NCBI GenBank assembly: GCA_024803745.1
Contig: JANJXV010000013.1
Span: 930,001 to 994,000, forward strand
Direction of reading: 5' to 3'
Origin: Megascapheus bottae
Taxonomy: Eukaryota > Chordata > Mammalia > Rodentia > Geomyidae
DNA length: 64,000 nucleotides
This document shows positions 36,840 through 48,949 of the stretch, piece after piece. The notes beneath the pieces were generated by a model that ran no database searches, had not been told where the DNA came from, and was given only the letters and a program-made list of their open reading frames with translations. The position numbers and the translations under genes are program-made. Numbering within the stretch: position 1 is the stretch's first letter; every line of letters begins with the position of its first letter.

Positions 36840-37056
36840 TTGTTGGTCATGGAGCTTGAACTCAGGGCCTGGAGGCTGTCTCTGCTTTTTTGCTCAAGGC
36901 TAAACACTCTACCACTTTGAGCCAAAGCACCACTTCTGGTTTTCTTGAAGTTAACTGGAGATTAGAGACTCTGAGACTGTTGTGTCAGGATAGCGTTCAA
37001 CCACAATTCTCAGATCTCAGCTTCCTGAGTAGCTAGGATTATAGACACTGACATAT
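36840..37056 (-). repeat. SINE-B copy
   Basis: 'tggtcatggagcttgaactc' through 'ctgagtagctaggattatag', inserted in the ancient L1. Confidence 0.9.
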
Positions 37057-37061
37057 TTTAT

Positions 37062-37325
37062 TGTCATGGTGATAGTACAGAGGGGTTAGGATTACATATA
37101 TAAGGTAGTGAGTACATTTCTTCTCCAACACTGTTACTCCTCACTTTTGTCTCCCACTTTCCCACCCCCCAACTCCCTCTCAAGTTGTAAAGTTCATTTA
37201 CAACATATTCTCTTGTGTGAATGGATATTAGTTTGGTTTGTCCTTTGTTGTCTCAGCATTTTGTTGTTTTCCTTCCCTTCCCTAATTCAAATAAATGTAT
37301 GTACAATAAACCAGTTGCCAAAATC
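37062..37325 (-). mobile_element. L1 3' UTR fragment (older subfamily)
   Basis: 'tattttattgtcatggtgat', 'ttgttactcctcacttttgt'-like text and 'ttcccttccctaattcaaat' match 53749-54000 and 5290-5520. It is nested in the ancient L1. Confidence 0.75.
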
Positions 37326-37487
37326 AGATGTTTGTTTTCTTGATAGCCAATTCAGTTTCACATGTTATGAGATCTTGACATCGATTTGATTTTCATTTCC
37401 CTGGTATCAGATTTTCATGCATATTTTTTCATTTGATCCGTTTAATGATTTTTATTTTGATTTTATTTAAGATGTATATATTCTACT

Positions 37488-37586
37488 TTTTTGTGGGTTG
37501 TGGAACTTGAACTCTGGGCCTATGTGTTGTCACTGAGCTCTTCAGCTCAAGGCTTCTGTCCTACCCCTTGAGCCAAAGCACCACTA
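37488..37586 (-). repeat. SINE-B, 3' half
   Basis: 'tttttgtgggttgtggaact' to 'gagccaaagcaccact'. The head is absent. Confidence 0.85.
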
Positions 37587-37998
37587 AGTTCTATGTATTC
37601 TAGATATTAATCTTCTGGAGAAAGATTTTCTCTCATTCCCTTATGGGCTCTTCACTTTTAAATTATCTTTTTCTATGTTAGAAGCTTTTTTAAAATTTGA
37701 TATAATCCCATTTGTCAATTCCTTGTTATTATTTCTTAAATTATTGGAACCTTATTCAGAAAAGCATTTTTTATATCCTCAACTTGAAATATATTTCTCT
37801 AATATTTTCATGTAGTAGTTTCAAACTTTAAAATATTGCATTAGGATCTTTGATCTATCTTGAATTTATTTTGGAGCAGAGTGAGAGGTAGGGATCTAAT
37901 TTCAGATTTCTACAGGTTGATATCCAGTTTTCTGGATGTGCTAAGGAGAATGTTTTCTCTGAAAAACAGTTTTGAAAAGTTTGTTGAGAATCAGACAG

Positions 37999-38000
37999 GA

Positions 38001-38027
<27 letters not shown>
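37999..38027 (+). repeat. (AT)n microsatellite
   Basis: About 14 TA units inside the ancient L1. Confidence 0.95.
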
Positions 38028-38031
<4 letters not shown>

Positions 38032-38157
38032 GTTATCTATACCTATGTCTATCTACATATAAGTATCTTTATATATGTGTTATATGTAGGTCTGTTACTA
38101 CTGCTCTTATTAGAGCAATCAGGTTGTGTGTGAGCTCAAAAGAGGATATTCTTTTTT

Positions 38158-38343
38158 GTTTTGCTTTGTTTTGCCAGTCCTGGGGCTTTCACTCAGGGCC
38201 TGGGTACTGTCCCTGGACAGTTTTTGCTTAAGGCTAGCACACTGTCCACTTGAACCACAGCACCACTTCCAGCTTTTTCTGTGTATGTGTTACCTAGGAA
38301 TCAAAGGCAGGGCTTCGTGCATGTTAGGCAAGCTAGGGAGCTC
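38158..38343 (-). repeat. SINE-A copy
   Basis: 'gccagtcctggggctttcac' to 'aggcaagctagggagctctc'. Similar flanks (aaaagaggatattc; aaaggagggtattc) look like a mutated target duplication. Confidence 0.88.
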
Positions 38344-38465
38344 TCTTGGACCCAAAGGAGGGTATTCTTACAGACGATCACATAGAGTGGTGTTTATCAA
38401 AATGAACTCCAGGGAAGATTAAACAAGAGGTTTTGTTATTTTACATTTTGGGGTTTTTTTCCCCC

Positions 38466-38745
38466 TCTCTTGTCACTGTTTTTTATTTCTGTACATTTTG
38501 CCTTGTATGTAAGTCCATCTGTATTAAGGAGAGTTAAGGGGGAGCACAGAAGTGAGAAAGGATGAAATAATGCAGCAGTTATAATCACTAGACACTGTTG
38601 GAAATGAACAATACAACTTGTGGAGGAAGGGTGTCAGAGGGAAAAAAAAGAGTTGGTACTACTCAAAAAGAAATTTACTAATTATCGGACTTAGGTAACT
38701 GTATCCCTATGTACATCTCCTTTACAATAAAAAATAATCAAAAGT
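38466..38745 (+). repeat. Unclassified repeat 'family C', copy 2
   Basis: An uninterrupted copy of the unit at 29722. It ends 'acaataaaaaataatcaaaa', which resembles an L1 3' terminus. Confidence 0.6.
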
Positions 38746-38874
38746 ACTTTTTAAAATGTCAGGTTGTGTGACATTTCCTGCATTAGTCTTTTTTTGTGAA
38801 AGATTATTTCACTTACTAAGGGTCTTTTGTGCTTCTATACGAATTTGCATATTCTTAATTCTTTTTCTTTTCTT

Positions 38875-39104
38875 TTATAGATGTGAGGCCTGAATTTAGA
38901 ATCCTGGACACTGACCCTGAGCTTTTACACTCAAGGCTAGCCCTCTACTACTTTGAGCCATAGCGCCACTTCTGATTTTCTGATGGTTAATTGGAGATAA
39001 GAGTCTCTGAGACTGCCATTGTCATGGCTGGCTTTAAACCTCAATCCTCAGATCTCAGCCTCCTGATTAGCTAGGATTATAGGGATGAACTACTAGACCC
39101 AGCT
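38875..39104 (-). repeat. SINE-B copy
   Basis: 'ctcaaggctagccctctact', 'ggttaattggagataagagt' and 'cctcagatctcagcctcctg'. Confidence 0.9.
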
Positions 39105-40001
39105 TAAAATGTTTCCCTAAAAATAGCATCTGAATTTACTGTAATATGGCCATTTTAATCATACCAATTCCATTCATCCATGGACATGGAAAGTATTTCC
39201 ATCTTCTAGTATGTAAGTTCTTTATTTGATGTTTTGTGGTTTTCATTGGAGGAGTCTTTCTGAATTGTTTAGATTTCTAGATAATTTTTGAAGCTATCTT
39301 GCATGAGATTTTTAGCCTTATTTACTGAGCACATTCACTATTACCATATAAAAAGTATTAAAAGCACAGCATAGAGAAAGAGTGTAGGGACAAGACATTC
39401 TTGTATTCTTCCTTAGTAGACGAAACATTTCCCATTGCTTTTACCATTTTGTACAATAGCTATCAATTTGTTTGTGCCTTTATTATGCTAAGTATTCATG
39501 AGTCTTCTATTCCTAGTCTCTTTGGGACTTTTGTTATGAAGAGATGTTAAATTTGTCAAACAGTTTTCAAAACTTATTGACACAAGCATGTGGGATTTTG
39601 TTCTTGATTCTACTTATGGGCTGTATTATGTTCATGAATTTCCATATGTTGAACAATCTTGAAAAGGACTGAAATCAGCTTAATCATAGTGTGTAATATT
39701 ATTACTGTGTTTTTGAGTTAGGCTTGCAAGAATTTCATTGAATATTTTTACATCTATGTTTATTTAGTAAATTTGCCTACAATGTTTTCTTTTTTTATTT
39801 TTTCCTTATCCAGTTTGAGAATCAAATACAATTGTGGTTTCATAAGAATGAATTGGAAAAAAACTGAATTTGAGGTGAACATCCATTTCTATTTTATAGA
39901 GAGCTTGAAAATCACTTGTGTTAGTACATTAAAGGTTGGATCGATTCAGCAATTAAAGCAGTCCATCAGGACTTTCCTTAATCTCTTCTCCTTTTCCTTC
40001 C

Positions 40002-40068
40002 TTCCTTCCTTCCTTCCTTCCTTCCTTCCTTCCTTCCTTCCTTCCTTCCTTCCTTCCTTCCTTCCTTC
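40002..40068 (+). repeat. (TTCC)n microsatellite
   Basis: About 16 near-perfect units forming the tail of the adjoining minus-strand SINE-A. Confidence 0.97.
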
Positions 40069-40257
40069 CCCATCCTGGAGTGTGAACTCAGGGCCTGGGC
40101 ACTGTCCTTGAACACTTTTTGCTCAAGGCTAGCAGATTGCCCCTTGAGCCGCAGTGCTACTTCGGGCTTTTTCTTTGTCTGTGGTACCAAGGAATAGAAT
40201 CCAGGGCTTTGTTCATGCTAGACCAGCACTCTACTGCTAGGCCACGCTCCTGGCCAG
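40069..40257 (-). repeat. SINE-A copy with GGAA-expanded tail
   Basis: 'gtgtgaactcagggcctggg' to 'ctaggccacgctcctggcc'. Its A tail is replaced by the tetranucleotide array. Confidence 0.92.
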
Positions 40258-40339
40258 GGCTTTTCTTTCTTGGGACACTCTTATTATTGCTTTAATCTGA
40301 TTGCTCATTCTAGATCTGTTTAGGTTCATAATTGACTTT

Positions 40340-40520
40340 TTTTGTGTGTATCATTCTTTGGGGCTTGAACTCAGAGTCATTCATTTCTGGCTTGATGGTG
40401 GTTAAGTGGAGATAAGAGTCTCACAGACTTTCTTTTCTGAGCTAGCTTCAAATGATGATTTACAGACCTTAGCCTCCTGAGTAGCTAGAATTACAGACAC
40501 GAGCCATCAGTGTTTGGCCA
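40340..40520 (-). repeat. SINE-B with internal deletion
   Basis: 'tggggcttgaactcagagtc' then 'gttaagtggagataagagtc' and 'cctgagtagctagaattaca'. Confidence 0.85.
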
Positions 40521-41817
40521 TAATTTGAAAATCTTATTAGTATGTTTCATTTAAGTGATATTTCCTCTATTATTTCTTTAACACTTTTTCCTTAAAGAAT
40601 AAACCATATTTTCTATCACTTATTCTTGAAAGAAGAAAAGCTGTCTTAAAAAATTTCTTAGCTTGTATTCCTCCTAAATTGTCTATATATTATATTTTTG
40701 CATTGCAGTTTGAAAGTCTTGAGTGTAATTTAACATTACCAGTTCTTTCTTTGTTCCTTCCTTTCTTCCTTCTTTCCTTCCTTCCTAAACTGTATAAAAA
40801 TAAACTTCTGCTATGTAATCCACCCAGTGTGCAAAAGTGTGTTATGACAACCATATGAAACTAATACAGCACCCTAGAGATAATGTTTCTCTTATAATTA
40901 TCATTGACTTCCTGAATTTTGATCATGACTGATGTGAGACTAATCCTATGTCAGTCAGTTAATGATACTAAAATTTTAGATAACATTTCAGAATATTTAA
41001 AAGGTTAAAATGAAAACTGAAAAATGCCAAAGGATGGTATATAAGGCATATTAGCATGGAATATCATATGTGAAAAAATTATGGTAATAATCTGCATAGT
41101 AATAAGTAGATTTTAATGAAATGTATTAAATTCCTATTGTCTAAACCTGAAGCTCATTAAATTCAGCAGATAATTGCTGCATTAAATGACATTTAAAACA
41201 ATTTATCTAATATTTCCTTAAACTTTGCACAATCCTTCTAATGATTATTCTTCCAGTCTGTCCTCACCTAACTTACAAACTTAGAAGTGATGATATCTAC
41301 TCAGTTTTGAATGGGCAAATGAGAAAGAACTGGATCATTTTAAACTCAGCCTTTTCAACTCTTTTCAACAAGTACCCGTGCCTATCCTATATCTGTTCTC
41401 TACAAACAACACAAGGCACAGGCCCAGTCCTACCGAGGGCAAAAGTCCCAACATCTTCTTTGGCTTTGGACTGCATACCTCAAGGATTCTGTTGTGGTAG
41501 CTATTCTATTTTCCTTCTGTGTCTCTTCCTCTATCAGATATAATTCCAACAACATAGAAACATCTTCCAATTTCCCCTATTTTTCAAAATGATGAAAAAT
41601 GAAAAAGTGCCAACTCTTTCTTTGATATCCCATCCCCTGCTCCCCATTTTCCTGCAGTGTTTCTTGTGAAAACCTTAACAAGAGCTGTTCATAAATCTTC
41701 AGTCTGGCCCCTAAATCAGTATAGGTATTTAGCTCTCCTAATTCTATTGCTTTCTCAGGAGCACTCGATCTACTTGCCTATTTTCATGCTTTTCTTTTTC
41801 AGTTTGCCTATATGACT
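40521..41817. other. Intron, mostly nothing recognised
   Basis: A short impure TTCC/TTTC stretch lies at 40742-40785. The 100-codon frame at 41241-41543 has no recognisable domain. Confidence 0.4.
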
Positions 41818-41835
41818 TTGGAACTCAATATTCTT

Positions 41836-42342
41836 TTTTTGAGATATTTTTTATTGTAATTAATAAAAGGGTTACATGATATTTGCCAGATAGAAGGTGC
41901 AATAATTCACATACATTGATACCCTTTCACATGTCTTGGTACCCATTTCCCTCCCCCCCACCCACCACCCACCCCCCATCTTGGTTTTCCCCCCTTCCCT
42001 ATCAAATTTCAAATAACCAAATACAAATAAATTCAATATATCAGATAACAAAGTGAGATACTATAACAATATGAGATAACCAAGGGACAGCAAAAGAGAT
42101 GAGAGATAACATAGTACATTAAGGACAACAATCATTCGTTATATGGCTTTTGTTTCAATATCCTGGAGGTCCTTTCAATTAGCTTCATACTATATGGCCT
42201 TACGTATCAAGGTTTTGCTCTATTGCAGATCTCTGCTAGTAGAGCCCAAGGTTTCTACTGATTATGACAAATGAGGGAAACCATTGAGCCTAAGTTCCTT
42301 TGAGTCTGGCTTACTTCACTTAATAGGATTTTTTTCTAAGTC
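41836..42342 (-). mobile_element. Young L1 3' end with 18-bp target duplication
   Basis: It runs from the antisense 'tttattgtaattaataaaag' to 'cttaataggatttttttcta'. ttggaactcaatattctt flanks it at 41818-41835 and 42343-42360. Confidence 0.95.
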
Positions 42343-42360
42343 TTGGAACTCAATATTCTT

Positions 42361-42960
42361 ATTTCTGTCCATTTTCACGAGCAGTGCTTCTGCCCCTGCT
42401 AACTCATCTGTTCATCTCTTCAAGATATCTAGGCTTTTCTTAATACTCAGCTTCTTGGTGATTTCATCTTCTTTGTCATTTTAAATAATATTTATATCCT
42501 AAAAGTGATCAATTATGTGTCTCTAACCCCACTCTCTCCAAATGACTACTTGCAATTCACTCTTTGATATCTAATTACAATATCCCCAAAGGACTCTTAT
42601 ATATCCAGAAAAGAACTTAAAGTCATTTTCCTCAGTACCTTTGTTACTTGTCTAGCCTTTCTTTTTTGCTTCATTACTTCCCATAATATTCCCAATCTTA
42701 GGATTCACTTTTGAGTCTACCTTTTAAAAAACAGTATTTTCTATTTCATTGAGAATTCCATCAGTTTATCACTGAAATACAATGGGACTCAGTTTTCTTC
42801 CCAACAATTCCCTTGGTTCCCCCTGATTGACTTATTACTATCCCTCAATTGAATCAATTTAATGGAGTAATCCACATACTTGTTGATATTCTTACTCCAA
42901 CAATAACAATAACCAGATTGATATAGAACCATGAATGGTATTTTTTAGAATATACTGATA
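42361..42960. other. Intron, nothing recognised
   Basis: C/T-rich on the plus strand; no gene. Confidence 0.35.
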
Positions 42961-42961
42961 T

Positions 42962-43110
42962 TATGGTCTGGATAAGTCCCCAGAAGTATATGTGTTAAAG
43001 ACCACACTGAAAGTTGGTGTGGTCTTCAGCAAGGGAGGGGGTTCCACTAGAAGGTCTTTACTCATTGAGGTTGTGTCCTTGAAAGAGTTTATGGGATCCA
43101 AGTCTTTTAT
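42962..43110 (+). mobile_element. MaLR-like LTR 5' part
   Basis: 'tatggtctggataagtcccc', 'ttggtgtggtcttcagcaag' and 'gttgtgtccttgaaagagtt' follow the start of MLT/ORR-type LTRs in order. Confidence 0.4.
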
Positions 43111-43160
43111 CTTTCCTTATTTATATACTTATTTATTTACTTATTTATTTTTAGCCAGCC
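43111..43160 (+). repeat. (TTTA)n-like low-complexity stretch
   Basis: TTAT/TTTA units with interruptions. Confidence 0.8.
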
Positions 43161-43487
43161 TGGTAAAGATTTTGTAACTAGATGTAGCAGCTTTGGAATT
43201 TCAAATGGCACATGTCTGATTCCAAAACCCATGATCTTAATCATTTGATTTATGGTCTGCTAGTCTCCTGATTTCTAGCCTTTAATTTATTGTCTAGCCC
43301 CATTCATTGCATCTGCTATTTGGTGCTATTACAACCATTCTGACTTTTGGTATTCTAAATAATTATGATGAAACCTTTCCATGGCCAGATTACTTTTGCC
43401 TTTTTTTGTTCAATATCTGGCTGTCATTTCAAATATTCCATGCTACCTCCTAGGACCTTACAATCTATACTCATTTCTTGCTATGTT

Positions 43488-43566
43488 GCAACAAACTATG
43501 TCTTTGGGTAAGTCACTTTCTCTGTGTCCCACTTTTCTTAGGCAGAATAAGGGATTTTCAGTCACA
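43488..43566 (+). repeat. MIR core fragment
   Basis: 'tgggtaagtcactttctctg' and 'tgtcccacttttcttaggca' keep the MIR core spacing. It explains part of an open frame at 43381-43788. Confidence 0.5.
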
Positions 43567-45117
43567 GTCTTCAAATTCTTTCCCAGATTCAGAAATTCAG
43601 TAAAAATAATGAAAAATCATATTTCTCCTCTTGTATATGAGATATTTGGGTTTCAATTATCTTCATTTCAGCAATTTAATTTCTCTAGTTTGAAAACAAA
43701 TTGTACTATAAAGAGTTGGGTGATTTTCCTCACTGTAACTAGAATAGTTTGTATGTTAATAGAGTATAGGATTTTTTTTATCATTTGATGAAGTACAATT
43801 CAATATCCTTGGACTAATATTGTATTATACAATAAGATGTTATTGGAAACCCATCATATGGCTGTCTGTCTCTGAATCATTGATTGGTTTACTAAGCTCT
43901 TAAGGAATGACTCCTCTGGGTGTGAATATGTGGTATGGGAAAACAATGATCAATACATGGCACTGTCAGAAGGAACTTGGGATTCATGAGGAGAGACAGA
44001 TAAGCCATGAATCAATATAAGAAATGCAAATTTCTCTGTGAGCTGAAAATAGCAACAAGAAAACAACTGTAGAAATATGGTCAAATATGATCCTAATAGC
44101 ACCACTGCTATTTTATGCTAATATATTATATAATATAATTAAAGCATATAACATATAATACTTATATATAATTGATTGTATTTCAGAGAATATAGGAAGC
44201 ACTAAAACATGGTCATAGTTAAGCAGTAAAAAGAAACCCATGGGAAGGCAGTTTCTGATCCGCCATCCTATCTGATTGTAAGTACATACTTGAAGATATT
44301 TCTCTGATTTTCTTCCATATCCCTGAGATTTATGCTTTTCTGAGAAAACTTCAGCCTTGCTGAGTTTAGCAGGTAAACAATCTGCTCTTCATTCCTGAAG
44401 CCTCAGGAACTTCCTGGCAACTCCATTTCTTCCTATACTATTTCTGTGCTGCCAGGTTGGCAAGGCATCTGATTTGAGAGCATGAAGGTCAGGGCAGCCT
44501 TCTGGGCAGGATGCCCCAGGGGAGGGTTGGGGATTAAAGTGGAGAAGAAACCTCGAGGGTAGATGCAACTAAGAAATCCCTACAGAAGGTGTAATTAATG
44601 AGCGGTTGAGGAGTGAGGCAAGATAGTCATCCCAGAACAATATTGTTTCAACTTTACAGCTAACTGGGATTCCTATACAGTCAAAAGATGGCCTAGAGAA
44701 TCACTTTGGCAAGAAGACAGTACACAGCCCATGATTGCTTAGGGAAGTTTCAATCTCCTGACATATCTGTCTTTGCCTAAGGAAAATCCCTGCAAAAGAC
44801 CATCCCAAGATCATCAAAGGATGCAAACATAAGACGCTGTAAAATACTGCCTACCTACTGCCACATCTTGATAACCAGATATTACCCCAACAAAGCACGA
44901 CCCATACTCAGTTCACATGTTTAGGAAACAAGGACAGATTTGTCTGGAAAATCCAGATAAATGAGGACATGTGTAAGCATCTATATGTTCTATTTGTTAA
45001 AGAGCCTGTCCATCAGACTACATAGCAAAGGAATATGCTAAATCTGCCCAACAATCTACCCTCTGAAAGATAGGAGGGAGTGCTGTCTTCCTCAAAAACT
45101 GGAATCAACATCAGAAT
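43567..45117. other. Intron, largely free of recognisable repeats
   Basis: An AT-rich patch lies at 44110-44180. No gene seen. Confidence 0.4.
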
Positions 45118-45132
45118 AAGAATTCTCACTCT

Positions 45133-45327
45133 GGCTGGGAGTTTGGCGTAGTGGTTAAAGTGCTTGCCTAGCATGCACGAAGACCCGGGTTCGATTCCTT
45201 GGTACCACATACATAGAAAAGAGCCGGAAGTGGTGCTGAGGCTCAAGTGGTAGAGCTCTAGCCTTGAGAAAGTCCAAGGACAGTGCTCAAGACCTGAGCT
45301 CAAGCCCAGGACTGGCAAAAAAAAAAA
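45133..45327 (+). repeat. SINE-A, young full-length copy
   Basis: The B box 'gggttcgattcc' is a perfect pol III type. The tail is an A13 run. aagaattctcactct is exactly duplicated at 45118-45132 and 45328-45342. Confidence 0.97.
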
Positions 45328-45692
45328 AAGAATTCTCACTCTGTCACCTTGTGACAGCCATACATCCATACTGGAGACTACTTGAACAAAAGGCGAAGAA
45401 TAAAAGCATGTGTGTACCTATTAAAAACCCCAAGAGCTCATCTTTCTATTATACATTGCAACTCATCACATATAAACTCATTCCTTTGAGACAGGTAAGA
45501 TCCCTGCCACCTTTTCATCTGTGAGGAAACTGATACTAAGGGGCTCAGTGACGTTCTCAAGTGCACACAAGAAGCACGAGGCGGCATCAGGACATGTGCC
45601 AAGATCCTCTGATCCTGGGGTCCTCAGTCACGCTGACCCCTCAGCTCCAGTCCTATCACAAGAGGGTTTCAATGCTGTTTAAAACTATGAAT

Positions 45693-45907
45693 CTGGGCTG
45701 GGAAGTATAGCCTAGTGGTAGAGAGCTCTCCTAATAAGCACAAAGCCCTAGCTTCGTTTCCTCGGTACTACTACACAGAAAAAGCTGCAAGTGGCACTGT
45801 GCCTCAAGAGGTAAAGAGCTAGCCTCGAGCAAAAAGTTCTCCAAAGACAGTGCCCAGGCCTTGAGTTCAAGCTCCAGGACTGGCAAAACAAAAACAAACA
45901 AAAAACT
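45693..45907 (+). repeat. SINE-A copy, older
   Basis: 'gtatagcctagtggtagaga', 'gctgcaagtggcactgtgcc' and 'gagttcaagctccaggactg' with a CAAA-rich tail. Confidence 0.9.
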
Positions 45908-46372
45908 CCTGCAAATCTAAACCTCTAAGAACTTTAAAGAGAAAATACCCCATTGTCATCCTACGCAGTGTTTCCATCTGAATTTTCTCCCCTTCTGATT
46001 CGCTAATCTAAACCTTAAACCTCTGTTTCAGCTTGCCGATTATTATTATTATTAATAATAAAAATATTAACCAGACTATTTGATTATTTGTGTTCAAAAT
46101 CAATAGCCAGCTGCTGACATCTCAGGCTTCCCCCTGGGAAATGAGTGTGCTCTGTATGCACATATGTAAACACACATACACACTTCTTCCATTAAGTTTT
46201 ACTTTAGGTCCTTTATGGAACAACATACAGTATACATTATTTATTCTCTAAACTTCCATTCAGTCATTCATAATATCGTGACAATAGTTTGACATTATCA
46301 TTCACAGGATTTATGTAGATATTAAATGTCTATTTAGGTGACAAAATTTCATGTAGAATAAATTCTTTTTTC

Positions 46373-46562
46373 TCCTAGTTGTGGGACTTGAACTCAGGGC
46401 GTGAGCACTGTTGTTGGACTTTTTTTCTCAAGGCTAGAGCTCTACCCTTGAGCCACAGTCCCACTTCCAGCTTTCTTCTCTGTATGTGATACCGAGGAAT
46501 TGAACCCAGGTCCTTGTGCATGCTAGACAAGCACTCTACCGTTAGGCCAAACTCCCGGCCCC
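46373..46562 (-). repeat. SINE-A copy
   Basis: 'gggacttgaactcagggcgt' to 'ccgttaggccaaactcccgg'. It is inverted relative to the two copies upstream. Confidence 0.92.
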
Positions 46563-48945
46563 AGTATATTCTTAATACATATTCAGTTGTGTTTTCAGTA
46601 TTGAAGAAGAGTCTTAACTATTAGCTGTTGTCTGAAGTTTCTTTGAATTTCAGTGAACATTTCCATACTTCTAAGTAGTTTCTCTCCTACAGATTGATCA
46701 GTTTTATTTCCTATTTTATGTTTCAGAAGTTCTCAGATCACAACTATATCCCATAGTTACTCACACTTACTCATGTCAGGGTCTAAGTTAGTTCTCTTAT
46801 ATTAGTTTTTCTGTTTAAGCAGGAGTGAGGAAAGCTAAGGTTTATTTTCATTGAGGAGATCAAACAGTATAGCTCTTACTGGTCTACACTTGGAACAAAA
46901 TTTGTCATAATGGACCACACCTGAAAAAACCTAATGACCCATAGATATCAATCATAGAGCCTTTGGTTAAAGTTAAGCCAAAAAAGCCAAAGAGAATCAA
47001 ATGAAGATCAAAAGTGCCACCACTTCAGCTAGTGGTGCCATTGCCCAATCTACAAACCATTTGGTAAGGCTCTAAGGTGAGGGCCTTGATTTCAAACCAT
47101 TTTGTAACGGGGCTCTATTGGATAAACCCCAACGATAAAAGACAGTGGGCTGTATCCTAAACTTAAACATTGTATCCAATTAATAAGGAGCATCTGGAAT
47201 ACCCCACCTTGGAATTATTTTTACTCTCAAATACCTATTAAGACACTATTACTGAAGAAGTTGCATTTTGCTCTGAATTATATAATCATATATGACCTGG
47301 GGAGTTTAAGAGGAGAAGGGCACTGAGATTTAGCTTCATCAATCACAGTCTAAAAATATATAAAATAGACGTTTTATTGTTTATTGTTTTGTAAATGTAT
47401 ATGTTTATTGAATTAGTGAATGAGTGTGAACATTTGCAAATCATTTGGCATGGTTTTGTCCATGGAATCCCTTTTAGAGTGTTAAATGCAAAGGTGTGAC
47501 ATTTATCCCCAAAGCATCATCCAGTACCAACATCTTACTTTCTTCATCAGATACAAGCTCCTCAGCCCACTGCCAAAACTTGAAAAATCCCTCACCAATG
47601 TGTAGCCAAAGGCAAACTCGATAGTATAAAAGAGAAGCATGGACTGGCAAGAGCTAATTCCAGAATTTCCATACAGCATCCAAACAGTAATTCCCATGAG
47701 GTAAGTCGAGCCCTGAGATGCAGAGCCCTTACCATGGGCAGGCTGTGTTCAGCTGGGTGGTTAAGCTGCTGCTGGACAGACATCAGATCAGCTTCTCAGG
47801 AAAATGACACTGCCCTGAACACAAGTGCCTAGTAGAATTCTTCATTTAACCAATAGGTGAGGGATAGAATTCTGTACTAGATACTAGGTCACCAACTGCT
47901 TTCAATAAAACAGTTGCAAAGCAAAACCCCAAATGCAATCCTAAGACACTTTAAGTGTTCTAGACAAATAATTGCACATTTTTCTACTCCCTACCCTTTT
48001 ATTTGCATGTATACCTGGCCAGTTTTCAGAATTGGCACTACTGATCATGTTAGTGTAAAAGTAAACAGACTCATTTAAAAGTTAAATGAAAAGAAACACA
48101 TGAAAACTATGTCTTTTCTCATGGATTAGAGGTAAGTGATCACGACCTCTATTCTTCACCTCTACTAATAAATACACATACATGTATGCACACACAGGGA
48201 CTGCCAGTTGAAATAGGATGTTATTAAATATCATATTGTATAAACATCCTTCCTTAATAACATCTAGAATATTTCAAATTCAACAATTGCAAACATACTT
48301 TATTTTAACGGTTAATACCTCTGCCATTGTATGCAAGAGTTCACTGGGTGTGCAGTCCACATTTTGATAGCACTGTGGAGAATTATTTTAAAAATTCCTC
48401 TCTTGAATAGAACATACTTAGTATATTGAAATTGGACATCATAATCTTTTATTCATTCAATTAAACATTATGAGATGGATATGCTGAATATTACAAACAA
48501 AAAGATGTGATAGACAAAATAAGAATTGAGGTAAGAACCCAAGACCTTGTTAGATAAACCAATAACTGAACGATTATAAAATGACATCTTAAGCTCTAAC
48601 AGAAAATATCAATATACAAATTACTGACAATTCAGAAAAATGCAATGAGGGCCTTTGAGATGTAGAGAAAGCGGTACAGAAAAGAGAAAGCTTGAGCTAT
48701 TTCTTGACTTCCAAATGTTGGTGGAGTCCTTAGATTTATGAAGGAGGCAGAAATTAAAGCCCGATATATTGAAGTAGTATGAAAGCTGAAAAAATAGAGG
48801 ACATAATGGAAAAATGGTGTTCTAAAATATGAATATTACCTATCATATTTATATAATTTTTATAAAACTTTTAAAGCCTCTGTAGCATACAGTATTTATT
48901 TTCAGTGTCCTATGAAGGTAATATCCTAAGGTTCTGAACATTAGA
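46563..48945. other. Low-repeat intron segment
   Basis: About 2.4 kb with few recognisable repeats. 47440-47900 has raised GC and overlapping minus-strand frames of 63-64 codons (47503-47783) whose product I do not recognise. No splice structure or processed-pseudogene tail is evident. Confidence 0.4.
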
Positions 48946-48949
48946 GAAT

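Larger units (their letters stand above)
37326..39970 (-). mobile_element. Ancient L1 antisense ORF2, third segment, with nested inserts
   Basis: Landmarks run from 'tgttttcttgatagccaatt' and 'cccatttgtcaattccttgt' to the reverse-transcriptase region 'tatgttgaacaatcttgaaa' near 39650. Inserts are a SINE-B tail, an AT array, a SINE-A, a family C repeat and a SINE-B. With 35470-36835 it forms one old element. Confidence 0.75.

Noticed and set aside
40002..40190. Lys/Glu/Arg/Gly-rich repeat frame
   Set aside because: Translation of the TTCC microsatellite and adjoining SINE-A.
43381..43788. 135-codon plus-strand frame
   Set aside because: It overlaps a MIR core fragment and shows no domain, splice border or codon bias; chance frame.
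45133..45327. tRNA-like A and B boxes
   Set aside because: They belong to a SINE; there is no tRNA cloverleaf, anticodon arm or correct 3' end for a functional tRNA gene.
47503..47783. Overlapping minus-strand frames that could be a processed pseudogene
   Set aside because: No product recognised, and no poly(A) tail or target duplication found; recorded only as a low-repeat segment.
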